A DNA stretch of 64,000 nt, from the NCBI GenBank assembly GCA_013399305.1, contig VXAI01000089.1, forward strand, positions 234,258 to 298,257, written 5' to 3'. Source of the DNA: Rostratula benghalensis. Its lineage: Eukaryota; Chordata; Aves; Charadriiformes; Rostratulidae. The notes beneath the pieces were generated by a model. It was not told the DNA's origin. It was given only the letters and a program-made list of their open reading frames with translations, and did not search any database. Positions 1 through 13,060 of the stretch are shown here, in pieces. Position 1 is the first letter of the stretch, and each line of letters starts with the position of its first letter. The translations under genes were made by a program, and so were the position numbers.

Positions 1-2055
1 CATAAATAAATTAAATAAAATAGTGTTTGAATTGAATGAAAATTGACTGAAAACAGGTTATAGTGTGGTAAAAATACTGCTGACCCCACAAGGTCTAATT
101 GTCAGCTAGCCCTCAAGGCAAAATGGTGAGCCTTGATTACTAGCTCCTGCTTTACACCTCTTTTTGGATAACACTTGGTCATTGCTAAAACCAGAATGAA
201 GCGCTGTTAATCTTCAACTTCAAATAAAATATGAAGAAATCTGCTGAAAATGTAAGGTAAATACAAGCATAGCTGATAATTACAGTGCAGGTTTCTCTTG
301 ATACCCTCAACGTCAATCTCTCATTAAACAGTATTTTTTTCAAAGGCATAGAAGTAACTAATTTAACAATAGAGTAACAAATTAAAAATTATATAATGTG
401 TGTATTGAATTTCACAGAATAGAAATATGATACTGTCCCATGGCTTATTCAGACACTTCCAAAAAACCCTGTGGCTATTTATGTAGTGCACTGAGTGTTT
501 TAGATACCTCAGACATTTTTATTTTCTTATAATAAAACATTCATTCACTTAAATCCATTCCTCCTATTGGCTATTACCTGAATATAAATACAGAACCACT
601 TTTACAAAATAAGAACAGCTGTATAACGAAGATATATTTTGTTTGCTTATGAAGAGAGAAACCACGAGAGAGAGACAGATTAAACAAAATGAAAAATATA
701 AAAAGAGGCTAATCCTTAAGTAATATGCTTGGTATTTATGTTTATATTTCTAAGCTTTTTTACAATCTGTCACTTTCTCAGAACACTGCACAGGCATTGA
801 AGAAATAATCCAGGAAAATTCTCAAGAATAGGAATAATATTGCTTTGAATAAAACTATTCATATACTTAAAGACTCATTTACACCTAAGTGCTTTGCTGG
901 ATCTCAGCCTATGTAATTAATCTTGCACATATCCCCACAGGTACACATTTATGTTATTATCTCAGTTTTTATAAATGAATAAACAAATACAATTGACATG
1001 ACTCACCCAGAATCTCATAATGAGGTGTTGACAGAGCCAGCATTTTAAATCCCAATGTCAACTCCATTTTAAATCCCAATGTCAACTCCAAGATCATTTC
1101 ACAAATATTAAATATGGATACCATTAATAGAATCCTCTTACATAAATTTTACAACCAAAATAATGGAAAATTTTTAATCTTTCAAAAAACTACTGTCCTA
1201 CTGACAGACTGCTGTATATATTTTAATGAATTAAATACTAGTGCCTATTACTATAGCAGAGACACAGCCTACTGTAGCCAACTAAATATGTCTTACAAAC
1301 CTAAAGCCTAGAGAGTACAAGTTCCATGTCTTTTATGAATGTTTAACAAATAGATCTGATGGAGTCCAACATTAAATTTTTTGCTTTCTACCTCGTTTGC
1401 ATTGCTGAATGATTTCAGGAGGGTATCACCCTATTAGTAATTAAAATCTAACAGACAGATAGATTCCTGCTTCAGTCATTGGAGTACAGTCCCCTTCCAC
1501 TATACATAACAATAGAATGAAAAAATGTGAATAAAAAATAATGTTAAAGACAATAGCATTAACTGCATTCCTGCAGTTAATGGACTGAACATCAAGGTTT
1601 ATTGGCATGTTAATTTTGTTTTGCTGTCATACTATAAAATTAGGGTATATTTTTCAAGTAGCATATTTGAAAACGCAACAATATTCCTTCTGATGAAAAA
1701 CAGCTATTAATTAACTATGACAGAATAACTAGATACTAAGTGCCTTTTAATAATGATTTTTGTCTTCCTATTTTTATATACATACATATATGTGTAAATA
1801 AACTAAATATACTAGTGATAGTTTGTGTAGCTACAAGTTAGTCTGAGAACCTAGCAAAAGAAACCCAGGTGTCCAAGGTAGCTACAGCTCCATTTCTGTT
1901 CTCAAAAATAGTAAAAGAACATAGCATTCTCTGTCATTCTTTATTGGTGCCGTGGCTCCAACTGCAGTGCCAGCAAAATGTTAAGGATTGTTAATTGTTA
2001 AGGATTGGTAAGAATTTCTTGGCTCCTCTAACATCCTTTGAATCAAACTCAGCTG
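1..2055. other. intronic AT-rich sequence, no gene seen
   Basis: AT-rich sequence with frequent stops in all frames. It presumably lies inside the long first intron of SLC27A6 copy A, which reads leftward off the window. The only structure seen is a perfect 24-bp tandem duplication at 1041-1088. The 65-codon ORF at 1114-1311 has no recognisable domain and looks like chance. Confidence 0.6.
1041..1088. repeat. 24-bp perfect tandem duplication (2 copies)
   Basis: A 24-bp unit beginning cattttaaat occurs twice head to tail with no mismatch. This looks like a recent replication-slippage duplication in non-coding DNA. Confidence 0.9.
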
Positions 2056-2310
2056 TCACAGAATCACAGACTATCAGGGATTGGAAGGGACCTTGAAAGA
2101 TCACCTAGTCCAATCCCCCTGCCAGAGCAGGAACACTTAGAGCAGGTCACACAGGAACGCGTCCAGATGGGTTTTGAATGTCTCCAGAGAAGGAGACTCC
2201 ACCACCTCTCTGGGCAGCCCATTCCAGTGCTCCATCACCCACACTGTGAAGAAGTTTTTCCTCATATTTAAGTGGAACCTCCTATGTTCCAGCTTGCACC
2301 CATAGCAGCT
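2056..2310 (-). mobile_element. CR1 non-LTR retrotransposon fragment (3' end)
   Basis: The element's sense strand is minus. Read that way it encodes the last part of the CR1 reverse-transcriptase ORF (motifs [37 protein letters not shown]), then a short 3' UTR ending in the bird-type tail, seen on plus as tcacagaatcacagact. It is heavily 5'-truncated, as is typical of CR1. It closely resembles the fragment at 12516-13060, so they are probably the same subfamily. Confidence 0.93.
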
Positions 2311-4910
2311 TTTCCAGATAACAATCAGCATATACAAATATTAACAAAAACTGCCCAATAAAAGTCATCAGGCAAAATTATCCTGGGTAATCGTAAATGA
2401 AATTTCACCTATTGTTTAATTGAAAACTACCCTCTTGCAAAAGGCCTGACAAAAAAGTCCTTAGCACGTATCACCCTTTTTAAGTACTAGAGATACTCAA
2501 GGGATCATTGTGGTATTTCCTTGTTTTCTGTAGATAAATTCATTCCTTCTTGCATTTCCTTAAGCTGTATTGCTTTTTACAGTTGCATTTCCTTAAACTG
2601 TATTGCTTTTTACAGTTTTGAAAATGATAAAGATGAAGCTGTATTATCTACCAACTCCTAACTTCTTTGCAGAAGACATTTTTGCTTAGGACTTCAAGAC
2701 ATGATGAAATTCAGAAATATTTCTGATTTTTTTTGTATTCAGGAGTTTTAGGTAAGATGTGCACCAAATTCTCTGTGAATTTGCATAGCATAAAATGCCA
2801 GTCTGTCAAGAAGAACAGCACTTACCTCTTCTTTTTCCCCTCTTTTCTTTACTTCCTTCAAAGGAAGAAAGATGGCAACTATGAGGTTCAACTCTACAAT
2901 CATAATAATTTAAGAGTCAAGAATGACAGATGACATGAGGGAATTTAGTAGATTGAAACACATTTACCCTAAACAATTAAGATCAGTCTTCAAATTAAAC
3001 ATACACACTGTTTATTGTTTCTTCAAACACTCATAAAACTTACGGGTTTTGTTGTTGCACATAGGTTTGCTTAGTTTCTTAACTAACATTGAACTATGAA
3101 TTGATTATACAATAGAATTTTTCTTCTGTGCTGAGGAATCTAGTACTTGGAACAATATGTGAACACCTTGTAATTATATGTTATCTTGAAAGAAATTTCT
3201 AGTTAGATAGCAGAGAACAGCAGAAACAATGAGTGATTTCCTGAATAAGAAAGAGTAATTTAAAACAGCTGTATTCAAGGTGCCAGAAAATTACTTCTGG
3301 AACACACAGGAGCATGGGGTGTTTGAAGATAACTCTCAGTTGTACTAACATATTTCCAAAGAATAATTGTAATCATAGGCAACTAGTGTTCTGTTCTATG
3401 AACAAAGAACTTCTGTGCCAGCCATCATGTAGGGCTCGTTGGTGTTTACATATCATCTTGTCCATGTCTCAGGAATAAACAGCCCTCTTGGAGGATCTAT
3501 AGTTTGGTATGCGTGCTTCGGTACGTATAGTTTACCTGACAGAAAAACAATTATAGTAAAGCAATTTAGCTACTTAAACTTGTGGTTTCTTTCAAGTAAT
3601 TGTTTGCTTTTTGCACTACAAAAGTACATTCAGGTTTTGTTTTATTTGTTTTGGAAGAAATGATTGCTTATCCAAAGTTTGGCAATGTATTCAGTAGTTC
3701 TGTGTGCCTTATTTACATAGTTTGCACATGAATATTCACCATTTGCTAACTATTGGTCTTCTACTGCGATTAAAAATATCTGTAATTGATCATGATGAAC
3801 ATGCTTCTCCATTTTTTCTTTTTTTTTCCCCTCTTGCTTTTAAAGCCTTTCATTATTCATCAAAAAGTTTGTGAAACTCTTCCACTAAATTTAAATGAAT
3901 ATATAACTTAGTTACATCTTTTGAGAAAGTAAGGAAAATATGTCTAGGTTTTTGAACCACACTCCTAGGCTTCAGGTTGCACAAAAGGCTTTTTATCTTA
4001 TTTTCTAGCAAAGAAACAATGCAGCCTGTTGGCAAGGAGACAGTCCTGCACTGATGAAAAGAATACATCAGATTATGAGATCAACTTGTACTGAACAGAA
4101 AGTTACTCAGAAGAAAAACTGTATGAACTGTATGAATGGTTCTTACATAACTTTAATGTGCACCCTGGAAATATGCTCAGTAAGCTATGGCAAGTCCAAA
4201 ACCTTTCCCACACTGTCTGGCCTCAGAAAACTATTGTTACTTATAGCTGATCCCCCAAGTGACTCCTTGCGCTCAGCACTTACTTGCACTAAGTGATAAT
4301 AACAGAAATTACAAGTCAGTTGTGGGGCAGGGAAAGTGTTGGTATCTTGAAATGGCTCTGAAAACAGTAAAGGTAATAAAACAGAAACTGGCTGGGAAAA
4401 CACAGTTGCCACTGTTTTCCACAGAAATACCGTCTGGGACATAGTCACAGACCAAGTAAAAGCAAGTGGTCAAAGAGATATGGTGTCTAATAGAACAGAG
4501 TATTGTCTGCTGGTCTTCTATGGTTTCCTTATACTATTTAAGGTTTAGGTCTAAATAGCTTTATATTTTAAATAGTTAAGAAACGATGGCTTTGACAAAA
4601 TGCTTTTTTTTTTTTTTTTATCTCAGTGACTACTATATGAGAGACGATGGTGCTACTTGTTTATAATAGTATATGAACATAATTCACAAATACCAAAAGA
4701 GACTGTTTACTCGCTTTCTCCAGGATGTAGACACACTTCAGTTTGAACTTTACTCCTGCCACATAAACACTGGTTCTGAGCTCAGATGGTGAGAAGTTCA
4801 GACTGCACTGAGCAGCAGCAGAAAGCACTGCTGGTGCCTCAACAGTAAGGAATCCTGGCCAGGAAAATGCTATACTTGCACAGCTGGGAGATGTAATTCT
4901 GTACAGAACT
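2311..4910. other. intronic sequence, one small tandem repeat
   Basis: No coding feature is supported. It contains a 33-bp tandem duplication at 2551-2616. Otherwise it is AT-rich unique-looking sequence in intron 1 of SLC27A6 copy A. The short ORFs around 4054-4448 overlap each other on both strands and show no domain. Confidence 0.55.
2551..2616. repeat. 33-bp tandem duplication (2 copies, 1 mismatch)
   Basis: A 33-bp unit starting tgcatttcctta is repeated immediately, with a single g/a difference. It is non-coding and probably a slippage product. Confidence 0.88.
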
Positions 4911-5012
4911 GCAGAATCACAGAATAGCTGTGGTTGTAAAGGGCTTCTCGAGATCGCCTTGGCCAAAGACCCCTGATCAAAACAGGCCCACGTCGAGCAA
5001 GTTGCCCACAGG
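4911..5012 (-). mobile_element. degenerate CR1 3'-end fragment
   Basis: The plus strand reads cagaatcacagaatagctg, then a diverged form of the usual CR1 3'-end text (gttgtaaagggcttctcgag, then gagcaagttgcccacaggc). Element sense is minus. It is older and more diverged than the copies at 2056 and 12516. Confidence 0.75.
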
Positions 5013-8000
5013 CTGCAGCATATATGCTCCCTAAATAGCCTTTGCTGTCAGGATTGTGTAAACCAATCTCATGGACTTTAGTAACGTAATCCTTTCACAG
5101 CTGAATCCTTGCATCAGAAGTCATACTGGAAACCTGGGATGTCCTACTGAAAGCTGAACTCTTCTGAGTAACAATACACTATAAATGCTCTGGCAACTTC
5201 TACTTGTACCTTTCTAGTGGGTCACTACATTGTAAGGGGTGTTTGATAGTATTGTTGTTACACGGCTACTGTCCTAAAGATAAAACATAATCTCTTGTTC
5301 AAAAAAGACTCCAATGAGTAGAAGCATTCCCTAGAAAGGCCACAGGGCCTTAAAAGGTACATTTCAAACCATACCTTACTTCTCTCTTAAACTAGTAGTT
5401 TTAAGTTTTAAAAGGAGAAACTGTGGCTTAATCTGGTAACAAATGCAGAAAGGACAAACATGTTTTAAACAGGTCAGATTTCTTTTAGAGTAAATTAATG
5501 CTGGCAGTCTCCTAGAGAGAAGGGCATACAGATTCTTTTTCTTCTTCCTCCTTTACTTACATGTTAGTTAACTGCTCTTTTATTGAAAAGGCAGCTTAAA
5601 ACTCCAATTTTTGAATCTATTTCAACAAACATTCCCCAGAATGGGAGTGGTGGTAGACAGCATTTCTGGGAATGGAACTGTGAGAATGTTACACAACAAA
5701 TTAAAGCAAGAGCTGAATGCTCTGGGACCACAGCAGACAAATGAAAGCAGATAAAGCAAAAACACTCTGCTGCAAAAGGAAAATGGAAATACTGGAACAG
5801 AACACAAAGTCTAAATATTGGCAAATCAGAGAATCTATAATTTTTCCTTTACAGCTTGTTGGATGAGAAGGAAAAAAACCCGAGTTACTAGATGAATTAA
5901 AAGAACAGTGCAATTCAACTTTTAGAGATACACATTTCATAAAAAAAATAGACAAGAAGGAGATATATTGATTTGTAAGATTTTATAACATATCTGAAGC
6001 GTAAGAATAAAACATTCAATCGCAGAGAGTTCATAGAATATTTAAGTCAAAACTAACCCCCCCAAACATAAGTACTATTGGAAGACGCCCATCTAATTAT
6101 CAGAGAATTGTCAGACCAGAAGAAAGTCTGACTGCAAATGCAGAAGGAAAGACAAGATGTTACTAATTGGACCAGGTTACCAAACCAGAACCTCTGAAGA
6201 ATATGCAGGCACAAAACAGAACTGAAGAATACAAATACCACAAATGAGAGTGATCTTTCAAGAGCCAGTGTGAAAGACTGAACAAGGCGTGGAACAAAAC
6301 GCAACAATAAATAGTACACAGCCTATTTGGACAGAGGTATCACAGAGTTAAAACAATAAAAGCATTTTGGAAAAATTACAAGATGTACCAAAAGAAGCTG
6401 CAAGATGCAAACATCTCATGCAGACAAAGGCTACACCACCATTCCAAGCGGGGAAGATTTAGCAATAAACTATTATCTGTGGGAACTGCTCCAGGTAATA
6501 GCAGAAGGTGGAAGAATCCCTTCAGCGCAAATGAAACCCTAATGTTAAGTGGATTTGCATACAGGTTCCTGCTGCTATTACAGACAAGAATTTCAAAAGC
6601 AAATTTGGTCTTGCTCAGCACAGTCAAATTCTTAAGGGGGTAATTTCTGCTATACTGCAGCATAAGAGCAAGATTGAAGGTCATCCAAAATATTGGAAAG
6701 ATAGTTTTGTAACTAAAATAGTTACAAAATAGTTAATAAAATAGATAGTTTGTAAAAACCTACATATTTTTTAAAATGGCAAACCAGAAGTAAAACCACT
6801 ACATATTAATCTCTGGTTAAAAACCTCCAATCTTAGTGCCAAACATGTTGCCTATGACAATAGATAATAGACTACAAGCTGATTTTTTTTAATGTAGATA
6901 CTTTGAAAAGAAAAAATACAATGTTCAATAGATGCACAATCCTGTCGGAAATGGTGCTGCAAAAGCAAAACACACAAGAAAGTTCAAATCATGCTTACTG
7001 ATAAAGAAGAATCCCTTGATACACACACTAACACTGTACAAAAAGATGTTTAATGGATCTCTGAGAACTGACTGTATAACCCCAGTTTTATATACTGTCC
7101 TGCAATTTTTATAAATATTAGAAGGAAATTATTATGTACCATAGTTCCGTAATTGTGTATAAAATGTTTTTGCTTCAAGGATGGTATGAATTAGCCCTCA
7201 CAGCCACTGAACGACATATGAACTTTCAGTTACAAAATCCAGACTCCTTTAGAGAGGCTCATTTGTTATATGATGTAACCAACAAAGAGTGACATAACAG
7301 AACTTCAACTTCTTTCACAGATACAGATTAAAAACAAAAAACAACCTTTCCATCCCAAAGAACATCGCAAAGCCCTGCATGCTGCAGGGCTGCACAAGGG
7401 ACTGACAAACTTAGTGCAGAGACTAGAACCCATGAAGAAAGTAAGACCAACACATAAGAGACCCACTCAGTGACTCCTTTGTTGGTATCTCTGTTGTATT
7501 ACTTGTCTGTACATAACTCTTCTTATGTGAGGAGGCAGACTCAGAATGAGTTAGTCCAACACAGTCACTGTTAATATCAGCTGCTGGTAAACTAAGAGTG
7601 GAAAAACACAGGACGTATTCCTGCTTTGCACATATTTTTTTCATTCATTAGTTAACCCCTCCTTTGAAGAAAGACTACTTTTAGACACAAGTGTTGATAA
7701 AGTTCTCCTTCACCAGAGTCAACGAGCAAGAATTTTCCTAAAGATTAATTCAATTCATCAATCCATACACTCAAAAGCACATATTCATTAAAAGGTGTTA
7801 AACGAGATTATTCTTTTTAATGAAGAAAGCACAATTAAAAACTGTCAATTCAGAAACTGTGTTGTGGGATTATATTTAAATTTACTTTTGTTTCATTAGC
7901 TTAACTACCAAGCACCATAAATACTGAGGCAAGTTCAGGTTTTGCATCCATCTTCATCTCCAGCTGAAGCCCAATTGGAATATACTATGCACAGTAGGCC

Positions 8001-8692
8001 TACATCAAGATTTTAAATTCTTTCAAAGCACTTAATAAAAAGCTAATATTACAGAAACTTATTCAACACACATCATTCTCTCATACTCAAACACAGCAGT
8101 TTCTTCCACAATCCAATGCTAACAGTATGCTAATTATTACAAAGTAACCTCCTACATGCTACACCTGTAAAAAAACCCTCAATTTTAGTCTCTGGAAGAC
8201 TATTGTACCTCTGTGAACAGTCGTACAGCAGAGGTTGTACAGTCTGAACTTAGACCTTCCAGCTTGAAGTGGTTTTGATCACTAAAAAGATGCAATGATA
8301 GTACAGCATAAGAAAGTACATAACTTAAATAAAGTTAAAATTGACTATTTAAAATGAATGGGAAATTATTCTTAATATATAATTTTATTTTTTTTTCTGA
8401 GACACATTAAGCAACTACTGAAGCAAACGCTTGGAACAGGCTGTACTTTGATGTTGCAAATTTTCCTCAAGTCACATTTTTTAAGGAAAGGTTAAATGCG
8501 TAGCCCCAATGTATGGATATACCTGATACTGCCCAAGAAGCTTAATCTTTATGATCTCTTGAAGCCCCTAGGTTTCTTTCATTCCATGAACAGATAAAAA
8601 TCAGGTTTTCAGTAAAGGCCCCAGAGGGTCATACACTGGGGTGGAATGACATTAAAAACTTTGGATGTAGGAATTACTGGCATATACTCTAC
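5013..8692. other. intron 1 of SLC27A6 copy A (part), nothing recognised
   Basis: AT-rich sequence. I searched the minus strand for the second FATP exon (the one ending in the TSGTTG motif before a GT donor) and did not find it. Short ORFs at 5564-5955, 6053-6319 and 6376-6684 lack recognisable domains and lie on overlapping frames, so they are treated as chance. Confidence 0.55.
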
Positions 8693-9173
8693 CTGCTCCC
8701 ACAATCAGTATCTTGGGCTCACAGCTACTGACACAGTGCAGGAGAGACCTGGAACGGACATTGAAGTTGAGGAAAGCCACCACACAGCCCAGCTTGGCCA
8801 GTCCGAACCACACATGGATGAAGTCTGGCTCATTGCCCATCAGCAAGGCTACCGTGTCGCCCTTCTTCAGTGCTCCATGGTGGAGGAAGACCTGCGCTAC
8901 CCTGTTACTTCTCCTGTCCACATCCTGGTAGGTGTGCACCTTCCCTTCGTAGATGAGGAACGGCTTGTGGGGCTGCTTCTCAGCCAGGTTCACAAACTTG
9001 TCCAGGACGGTGACAATCCTCCCTTGCAGCCGGTATAGCTCCACTGTCAGCCCATACACCAACACTTTCAGCAGGTACCTCAGGTCAGCCCAGAAGTAGG
9101 GGAAGAGGAGTTTCTGGATGAGGTGCAGGGAGAGAATCCCGGCAGCAGCGCCCGGTACCCAGGAGGGCATCAT
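8693..9173 (-). CDS. SLC27A6: SLC27A6-like (FATP6) copy A, coding exon 1
   Basis: First coding exon of a long-chain fatty acid transport protein. Members of this family are ER or plasma-membrane proteins that couple fatty-acid uptake to acyl-CoA synthesis. The 160 encoded residues begin MMPSWVPGAAAG, continue through a hydrophobic N-terminal membrane segment (GILSLHLIQKLLFPYFW) and enter the AMP-binding domain with PHKPFLIYEG, YQDVDRRSNRV, KKGDTVALLMGNEPDF and VWFGLAKLGCVVAFLN. The exon ends in phase 1 at GCAG|GTAGAG. I chose the start that aligns with the family N-terminus; an in-frame ATG 33 nt upstream (9204-9206) would add 11 residues. No lesion is visible. The N-terminal LFPYFW and IVTVLDKF text resembles FATP6 more than FATP2. 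Downstream exons were not found and must lie left of the window. Confidence 0.9.
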
Positions 9174-10030
9174 TGGGAGCGGATAAAGCTCGTCCCAGCC
9201 ACTCATCTCCCGGCAGCTTGACAGACGGAGCCGGGACGCGGGAGCAGCCAGGCCGAGCAGTACCGAGCGGAAAGCCGGTGAGGGCTGAAGCTTTTCCCGC
9301 CCTCTCCTCCCCCGGAGAAGCGAGACCCCCCCCCCCGGGGAGCCCCGCACCAGCCTCCGCTCAGGCAGCAGAGGAGCGGGGAGAGCCGAGCAGCCGAAGG
9401 CGATGCCGCCAGCGCACCTCGCCCCCGCCGCCCTCTCAGCCTTCCCTTGCGGAGGATCCCGCACCTGTGGGACGGCACCGCCTCGGCGGGAGAGGCGAGG
9501 GCGGGCAGGGCGGGAGTTCCTGCTCTCACCACCGACGGCTGAGGAGAGAGCCCACCCTCCTTACTCCTGCCCCGGCCCCCAGGACTCACGGACGGCACCG
9601 AGCTGCAGGCGGGGCGGCGGAGGCTGCTCCTTGAGCCGGTTGCATAAGGCGCGATCTGCTGCCTCCCCCCGCCGCGGCGGCTGCCCGGGCGGTTGGCTCC
9701 TGGGCAAGGCGGCGGCCCAGTGCGGGAAGCCTCGCCCCAGGGTGGCCCTCGCCGCGGCGGCAGAGCGAGTGCCCGGACCCCGGTCCCTGGGGAGGGTTGT
9801 AGGACAAACCGGGGCGGGCAGGTACCCCTCACCCCGCCGGTTTGTGCCCTCGTCAGTTGTCGCCGCAGAGTCCCTGGGGCTGAGGTGTCGAGCAGAGCTC
9901 GGCGTCCGGGCCAGGGAGTTAACTTCAGGACCGGGTCCATCCACCTGGAAGCTGGGGGCTGGGCCATGCCACCCTGCAAGAAACAACCAGACCTGGGCTC
10001 GGTGCTGGTCTGGCTGCTGCTGAGGTCTGT
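9100..10030 (-). promoter_or_regulatory. CpG island / promoter region of SLC27A6 copy A
   Basis: An abrupt switch from AT-rich flanks to very GC- and CpG-rich DNA with GC-box-like gggcgg strings and long C-runs (for example around 9329-9336). It covers the start of coding exon 1 and about 0.85 kb upstream on the minus strand, which is a typical vertebrate CpG-island promoter with the 5' UTR inside it. No TATA box is evident. The many overlapping ORFs on both strands here (up to 300 codons) follow from low stop density in GC-rich DNA and are not called as genes. Confidence 0.88.
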
Positions 10031-10203
10031 CACCCGATGCACTTCAGCGCACTGAGGCTCCCTGCCATGCAAAGGCAACCACTGACAGTGCCCTTGGTGA
10101 GGCACATAACATGGTGCTCTTGTGTTTTAGTGCAGCTGAGTCTGAAATTATGTGGCCCATGAGAAGCTGAGGTCATTTTACAAGTGACCCATTTCCTGCC
10201 CTT

Positions 10204-10250
10204 GTCACGTTGCACAAACAATTTGAATTAATGAAATTGTGCAACGTGAC
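10204..10250. repeat. 14-bp perfect inverted repeat followed by an A-tract
   Basis: The left arm gtcacgttgcacaa (10204-10217) and right arm ttgtgcaacgtgac (10237-10250) are perfect reverse complements. The pairing extends by AATTT/AAATT after a 4-nt bulge, leaving a short loop. A run of about 16 A follows directly (10252 on). It could be a palindromic mini-element or a retroposed hairpin; no family was recognised. Confidence 0.8.
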
Positions 10251-10269
10251 TAAAAAAAAAAAAAAATAA

Positions 10270-12515
10270 TCAGAAGTTACTTATTTTAAAACTGTAGCTT
10301 ATAGTAAATGTTTTTTGTTTTGTTTTGTCTTTTACCGGATGTGAATGGGTTTTTGAATGATTTTGAATTTTCTAAAGGTGTAAGTACTGTAGTAGTTTAC
10401 AGTATTAACTGCTACACCTGTTGCTGATACCATGCCCGAATAACCTAGCCTCTTGTCATGTTCCACGCCATCCTATTTTTTGCCTCATGGAGTGGACTAG
10501 TGCTCCAGAGTGTTACCTTGACAGGTGCTGTAGAGAATTACTGCAATGTCTGCAAGAACGCACTTCTCATCCATCCAACTGGCATTTGATATTCAAATCT
10601 TTTGTCTCCCCAAAATGGTACGTCTTAATTGTGAGATCTAAAAGCTGACAGTGTAGCCATTGTATCCATTGTCATCTTCAGATACCAACCCAGCCTGCTG
10701 TGTCATTTGTGCACTTTGGAGTCAGTGAGGGATGTCTTCTATCTCTGGACAAAAAAAAAATTATATATCAGAGGGTATTGAATTTTATGGATAGCATGGA
10801 GGGAATCCTGTATGTGAAGGTACAGACTAACTTTCTTCAGACTGTCTAGAAGAAGCGTTAGTAGAAACCCTGAACAGAGTAGTAAAGCCAGAACAGTAAA
10901 AGCAACTTGTTACTCAGTTCTTCCTAGTATCCTCCCTTTATACATCCAGATATCTCACAATTTCTGCTCTGCAGGTCTTCTGGCTGCTGCTCACACTTCT
11001 GCACTCAGAATGTAACAGCCCTGACAGATGTTTGCTTCTTTTATTACCTGATATCCCATTCATCCAGCCTGCATCTAGCCCATTGGCCTCATCAGATGTT
11101 CTGCTAAATCCCCAATTTTCCCTTTTGCTACCAGTCTACAGCTTTTTCTCTCTTTTTTTTTTTTTCTCATTCCTTCCTTTCTCTCTCTTTTCTATTCTCT
11201 CCTACCGTGAATATCAGCTGCTCTTTCAGACTGTAAACCATCATTTACTCTACAGCTTTTCTTTCTAGGGTGGAGTTGATTTGCATATGGCAATTCAAAT
11301 ATTTAAATATTGGAAATATATACGACAGTTGAAACATTTCATATATCAAGCAAATTACCTAAATTCGTCCAGGCTCCTCTTTACAAAAATTATAATTTAC
11401 TTTGAACTGTGGCATTTTTCCTGCAAAGCTTGCTTTGTCTGACTTTGGTGGGTTTCTTAGCTAATCTCAGCAAGAAACTCCTGTCAGATTCTTCCCCTCT
11501 TCTGCCCAAGTCTTCCTGTTTATGTCTAAGGATCGTCTTAGCTTCTTTTAGAGGTTTGTGACAAAAGCAATAAAATTAATATCAATGAAGCGTGAATGGA
11601 AATTTATGGGTGAGGAAGCAACAGCTGCAAAAGCGCTGAAAAGATAATCTGTACCAATGATGAAGAATGAAGTTCAGAGGCAATCAAATTGAGGAATGTC
11701 TTGTTTCTGAGGAGCCCAGCAGGCTCACACTGTGATTAATCCACAGGACAAATGACTCATTAAGGGACAAACCTGCCCCCTCATCAGTGGAGGGTGGCAA
11801 CAAGGTTACAGCATATAACATATGCCATTGCTTTCCTGATGCCCAACAAATAGGAGGTAGGAAAGCAAGGAACTAATAAAGAACTCAAGAGATGTTAGTT
11901 CAAATGTTGCAAATAGATTCCTCTAATAATAGCATTATTACAAGAAGACTTTTGCCTCCACAGTAAATGTGATACAGATTTATGTCCTACAAACTCAAAA
12001 GCTTTAAATCACAGTGCATGCTGCCTTCCCCAGTCTTTGAAAAAAATTACTACACAGGGATAATGGAAACAACAGATCATCGATTTTTGCCTTTTGGCTT
12101 TTTGGCACAGGTTCCACATCAGGCAGTAGGAGAATTGATACTTTGTTGCCGCTTTTGAAGGTAGATTTTCTACCAACACCCCACTAATCTTAAAGGAAAA
12201 GGTTTATTCTTTTTTTTCTTTTTTTTTTTTTTTTTTTTTTTGGTCTTTCCCTGAAACTGAGGAACACAAGCAGTAATGTAAATCTAGTTCCGGCCATTTG
12301 ACTCAAGCCAAAGCTCAGCTTCATACTTATTTCTTAAAAGCCAGGGAATCATATGAACTGTCTTTCCTGTGCACTGCAAAACTCGCTGGAGAGGGTGAGG
12401 GGAAAAGGTGGGCTGAGGCAGCAACAAACATTAAGAAGTGTCAGGCAACAGCTTCTTACATCGCTTTTCAATACTCAGAATGCTCTTATTACTACTCCAT
12501 TAGGTCGTTGTGTGG
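10270..12515. other. intergenic sequence, no gene seen
   Basis: Upstream flank of the copy A CpG island. It holds A- and T-rich tracts, notably a long T-tract near 12208-12241, and no ORF with a recognisable domain. Confidence 0.55.
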
Positions 12516-13060
12516 TCACAGAATTGCAGACTATCAGGAACTGGAAGGGACCGTGAAAGATCTTCTAGTCCAATCCCCCTGCCAGAGCAGGAACACCTAG
12601 ATCAGGCCACACAGGAACACATCCAGGCGGGTTTTGAATGTCTCTGGAGAAGGAGACTCCACAACCTCTCTAGGCAGCCCGTTCCAGTGCTCTGTCACCC
12701 TCACTGTGAAGAAGTTTTCCCTCATATTTAAATGGAACCTCCTGTGTTCCAGCATGCACCCATTGCCCCTTGTCCTATCATAGGCCATCACATCCTCCTG
12801 ACACTCACCCTTTACATATTTATAAACGTTAATGAGGTCCCCCCTCAGTCTCCTCTTCTCCAAGCTAAAGAGACCCAGCTCCCTCAGCCTTTCCTCATAC
12901 GGGAGATGCTCCACTCCCTTAATCATCTTTGTGGCTCTACGCTGGACTCTCTTAAGCAATTCCCTGTCCCTCTGGAACTGAGGGGCCCAGAACTGGACAC
13001 AGTATTCCAGATGAGGTCTCACCAGGGCAGAGTAAAGGGGGAGGAGAACCTCTCTGGACC
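12516..13060 (-). mobile_element. CR1 retrotransposon, 3' part, running into an assembly gap
   Basis: Element sense is minus. From the gap edge leftward it encodes the C-terminal part of the CR1 reverse transcriptase: [68 protein letters not shown] and [13 protein letters not shown]. These are hallmark CR1/LINE C-terminal motifs. The ORF is open up to the N run, so the copy is relatively young and longer than what is shown. Its 3' end near 12516 carries the CR1 tail signature. Confidence 0.95.

Noticed and set aside
2038..2271. 77-codon plus ORF (and the similar one at 12510-12731)
   Set aside because: Antisense shadow of CR1 3'-end DNA.
9173..10105. Long overlapping ORFs on both strands (up to 300 codons) in the CpG island
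   Set aside because: GC-rich DNA has few stops; the predicted proteins are Pro/Arg/Gly/Ala-rich with no domain. Only the FATP exon has family support.
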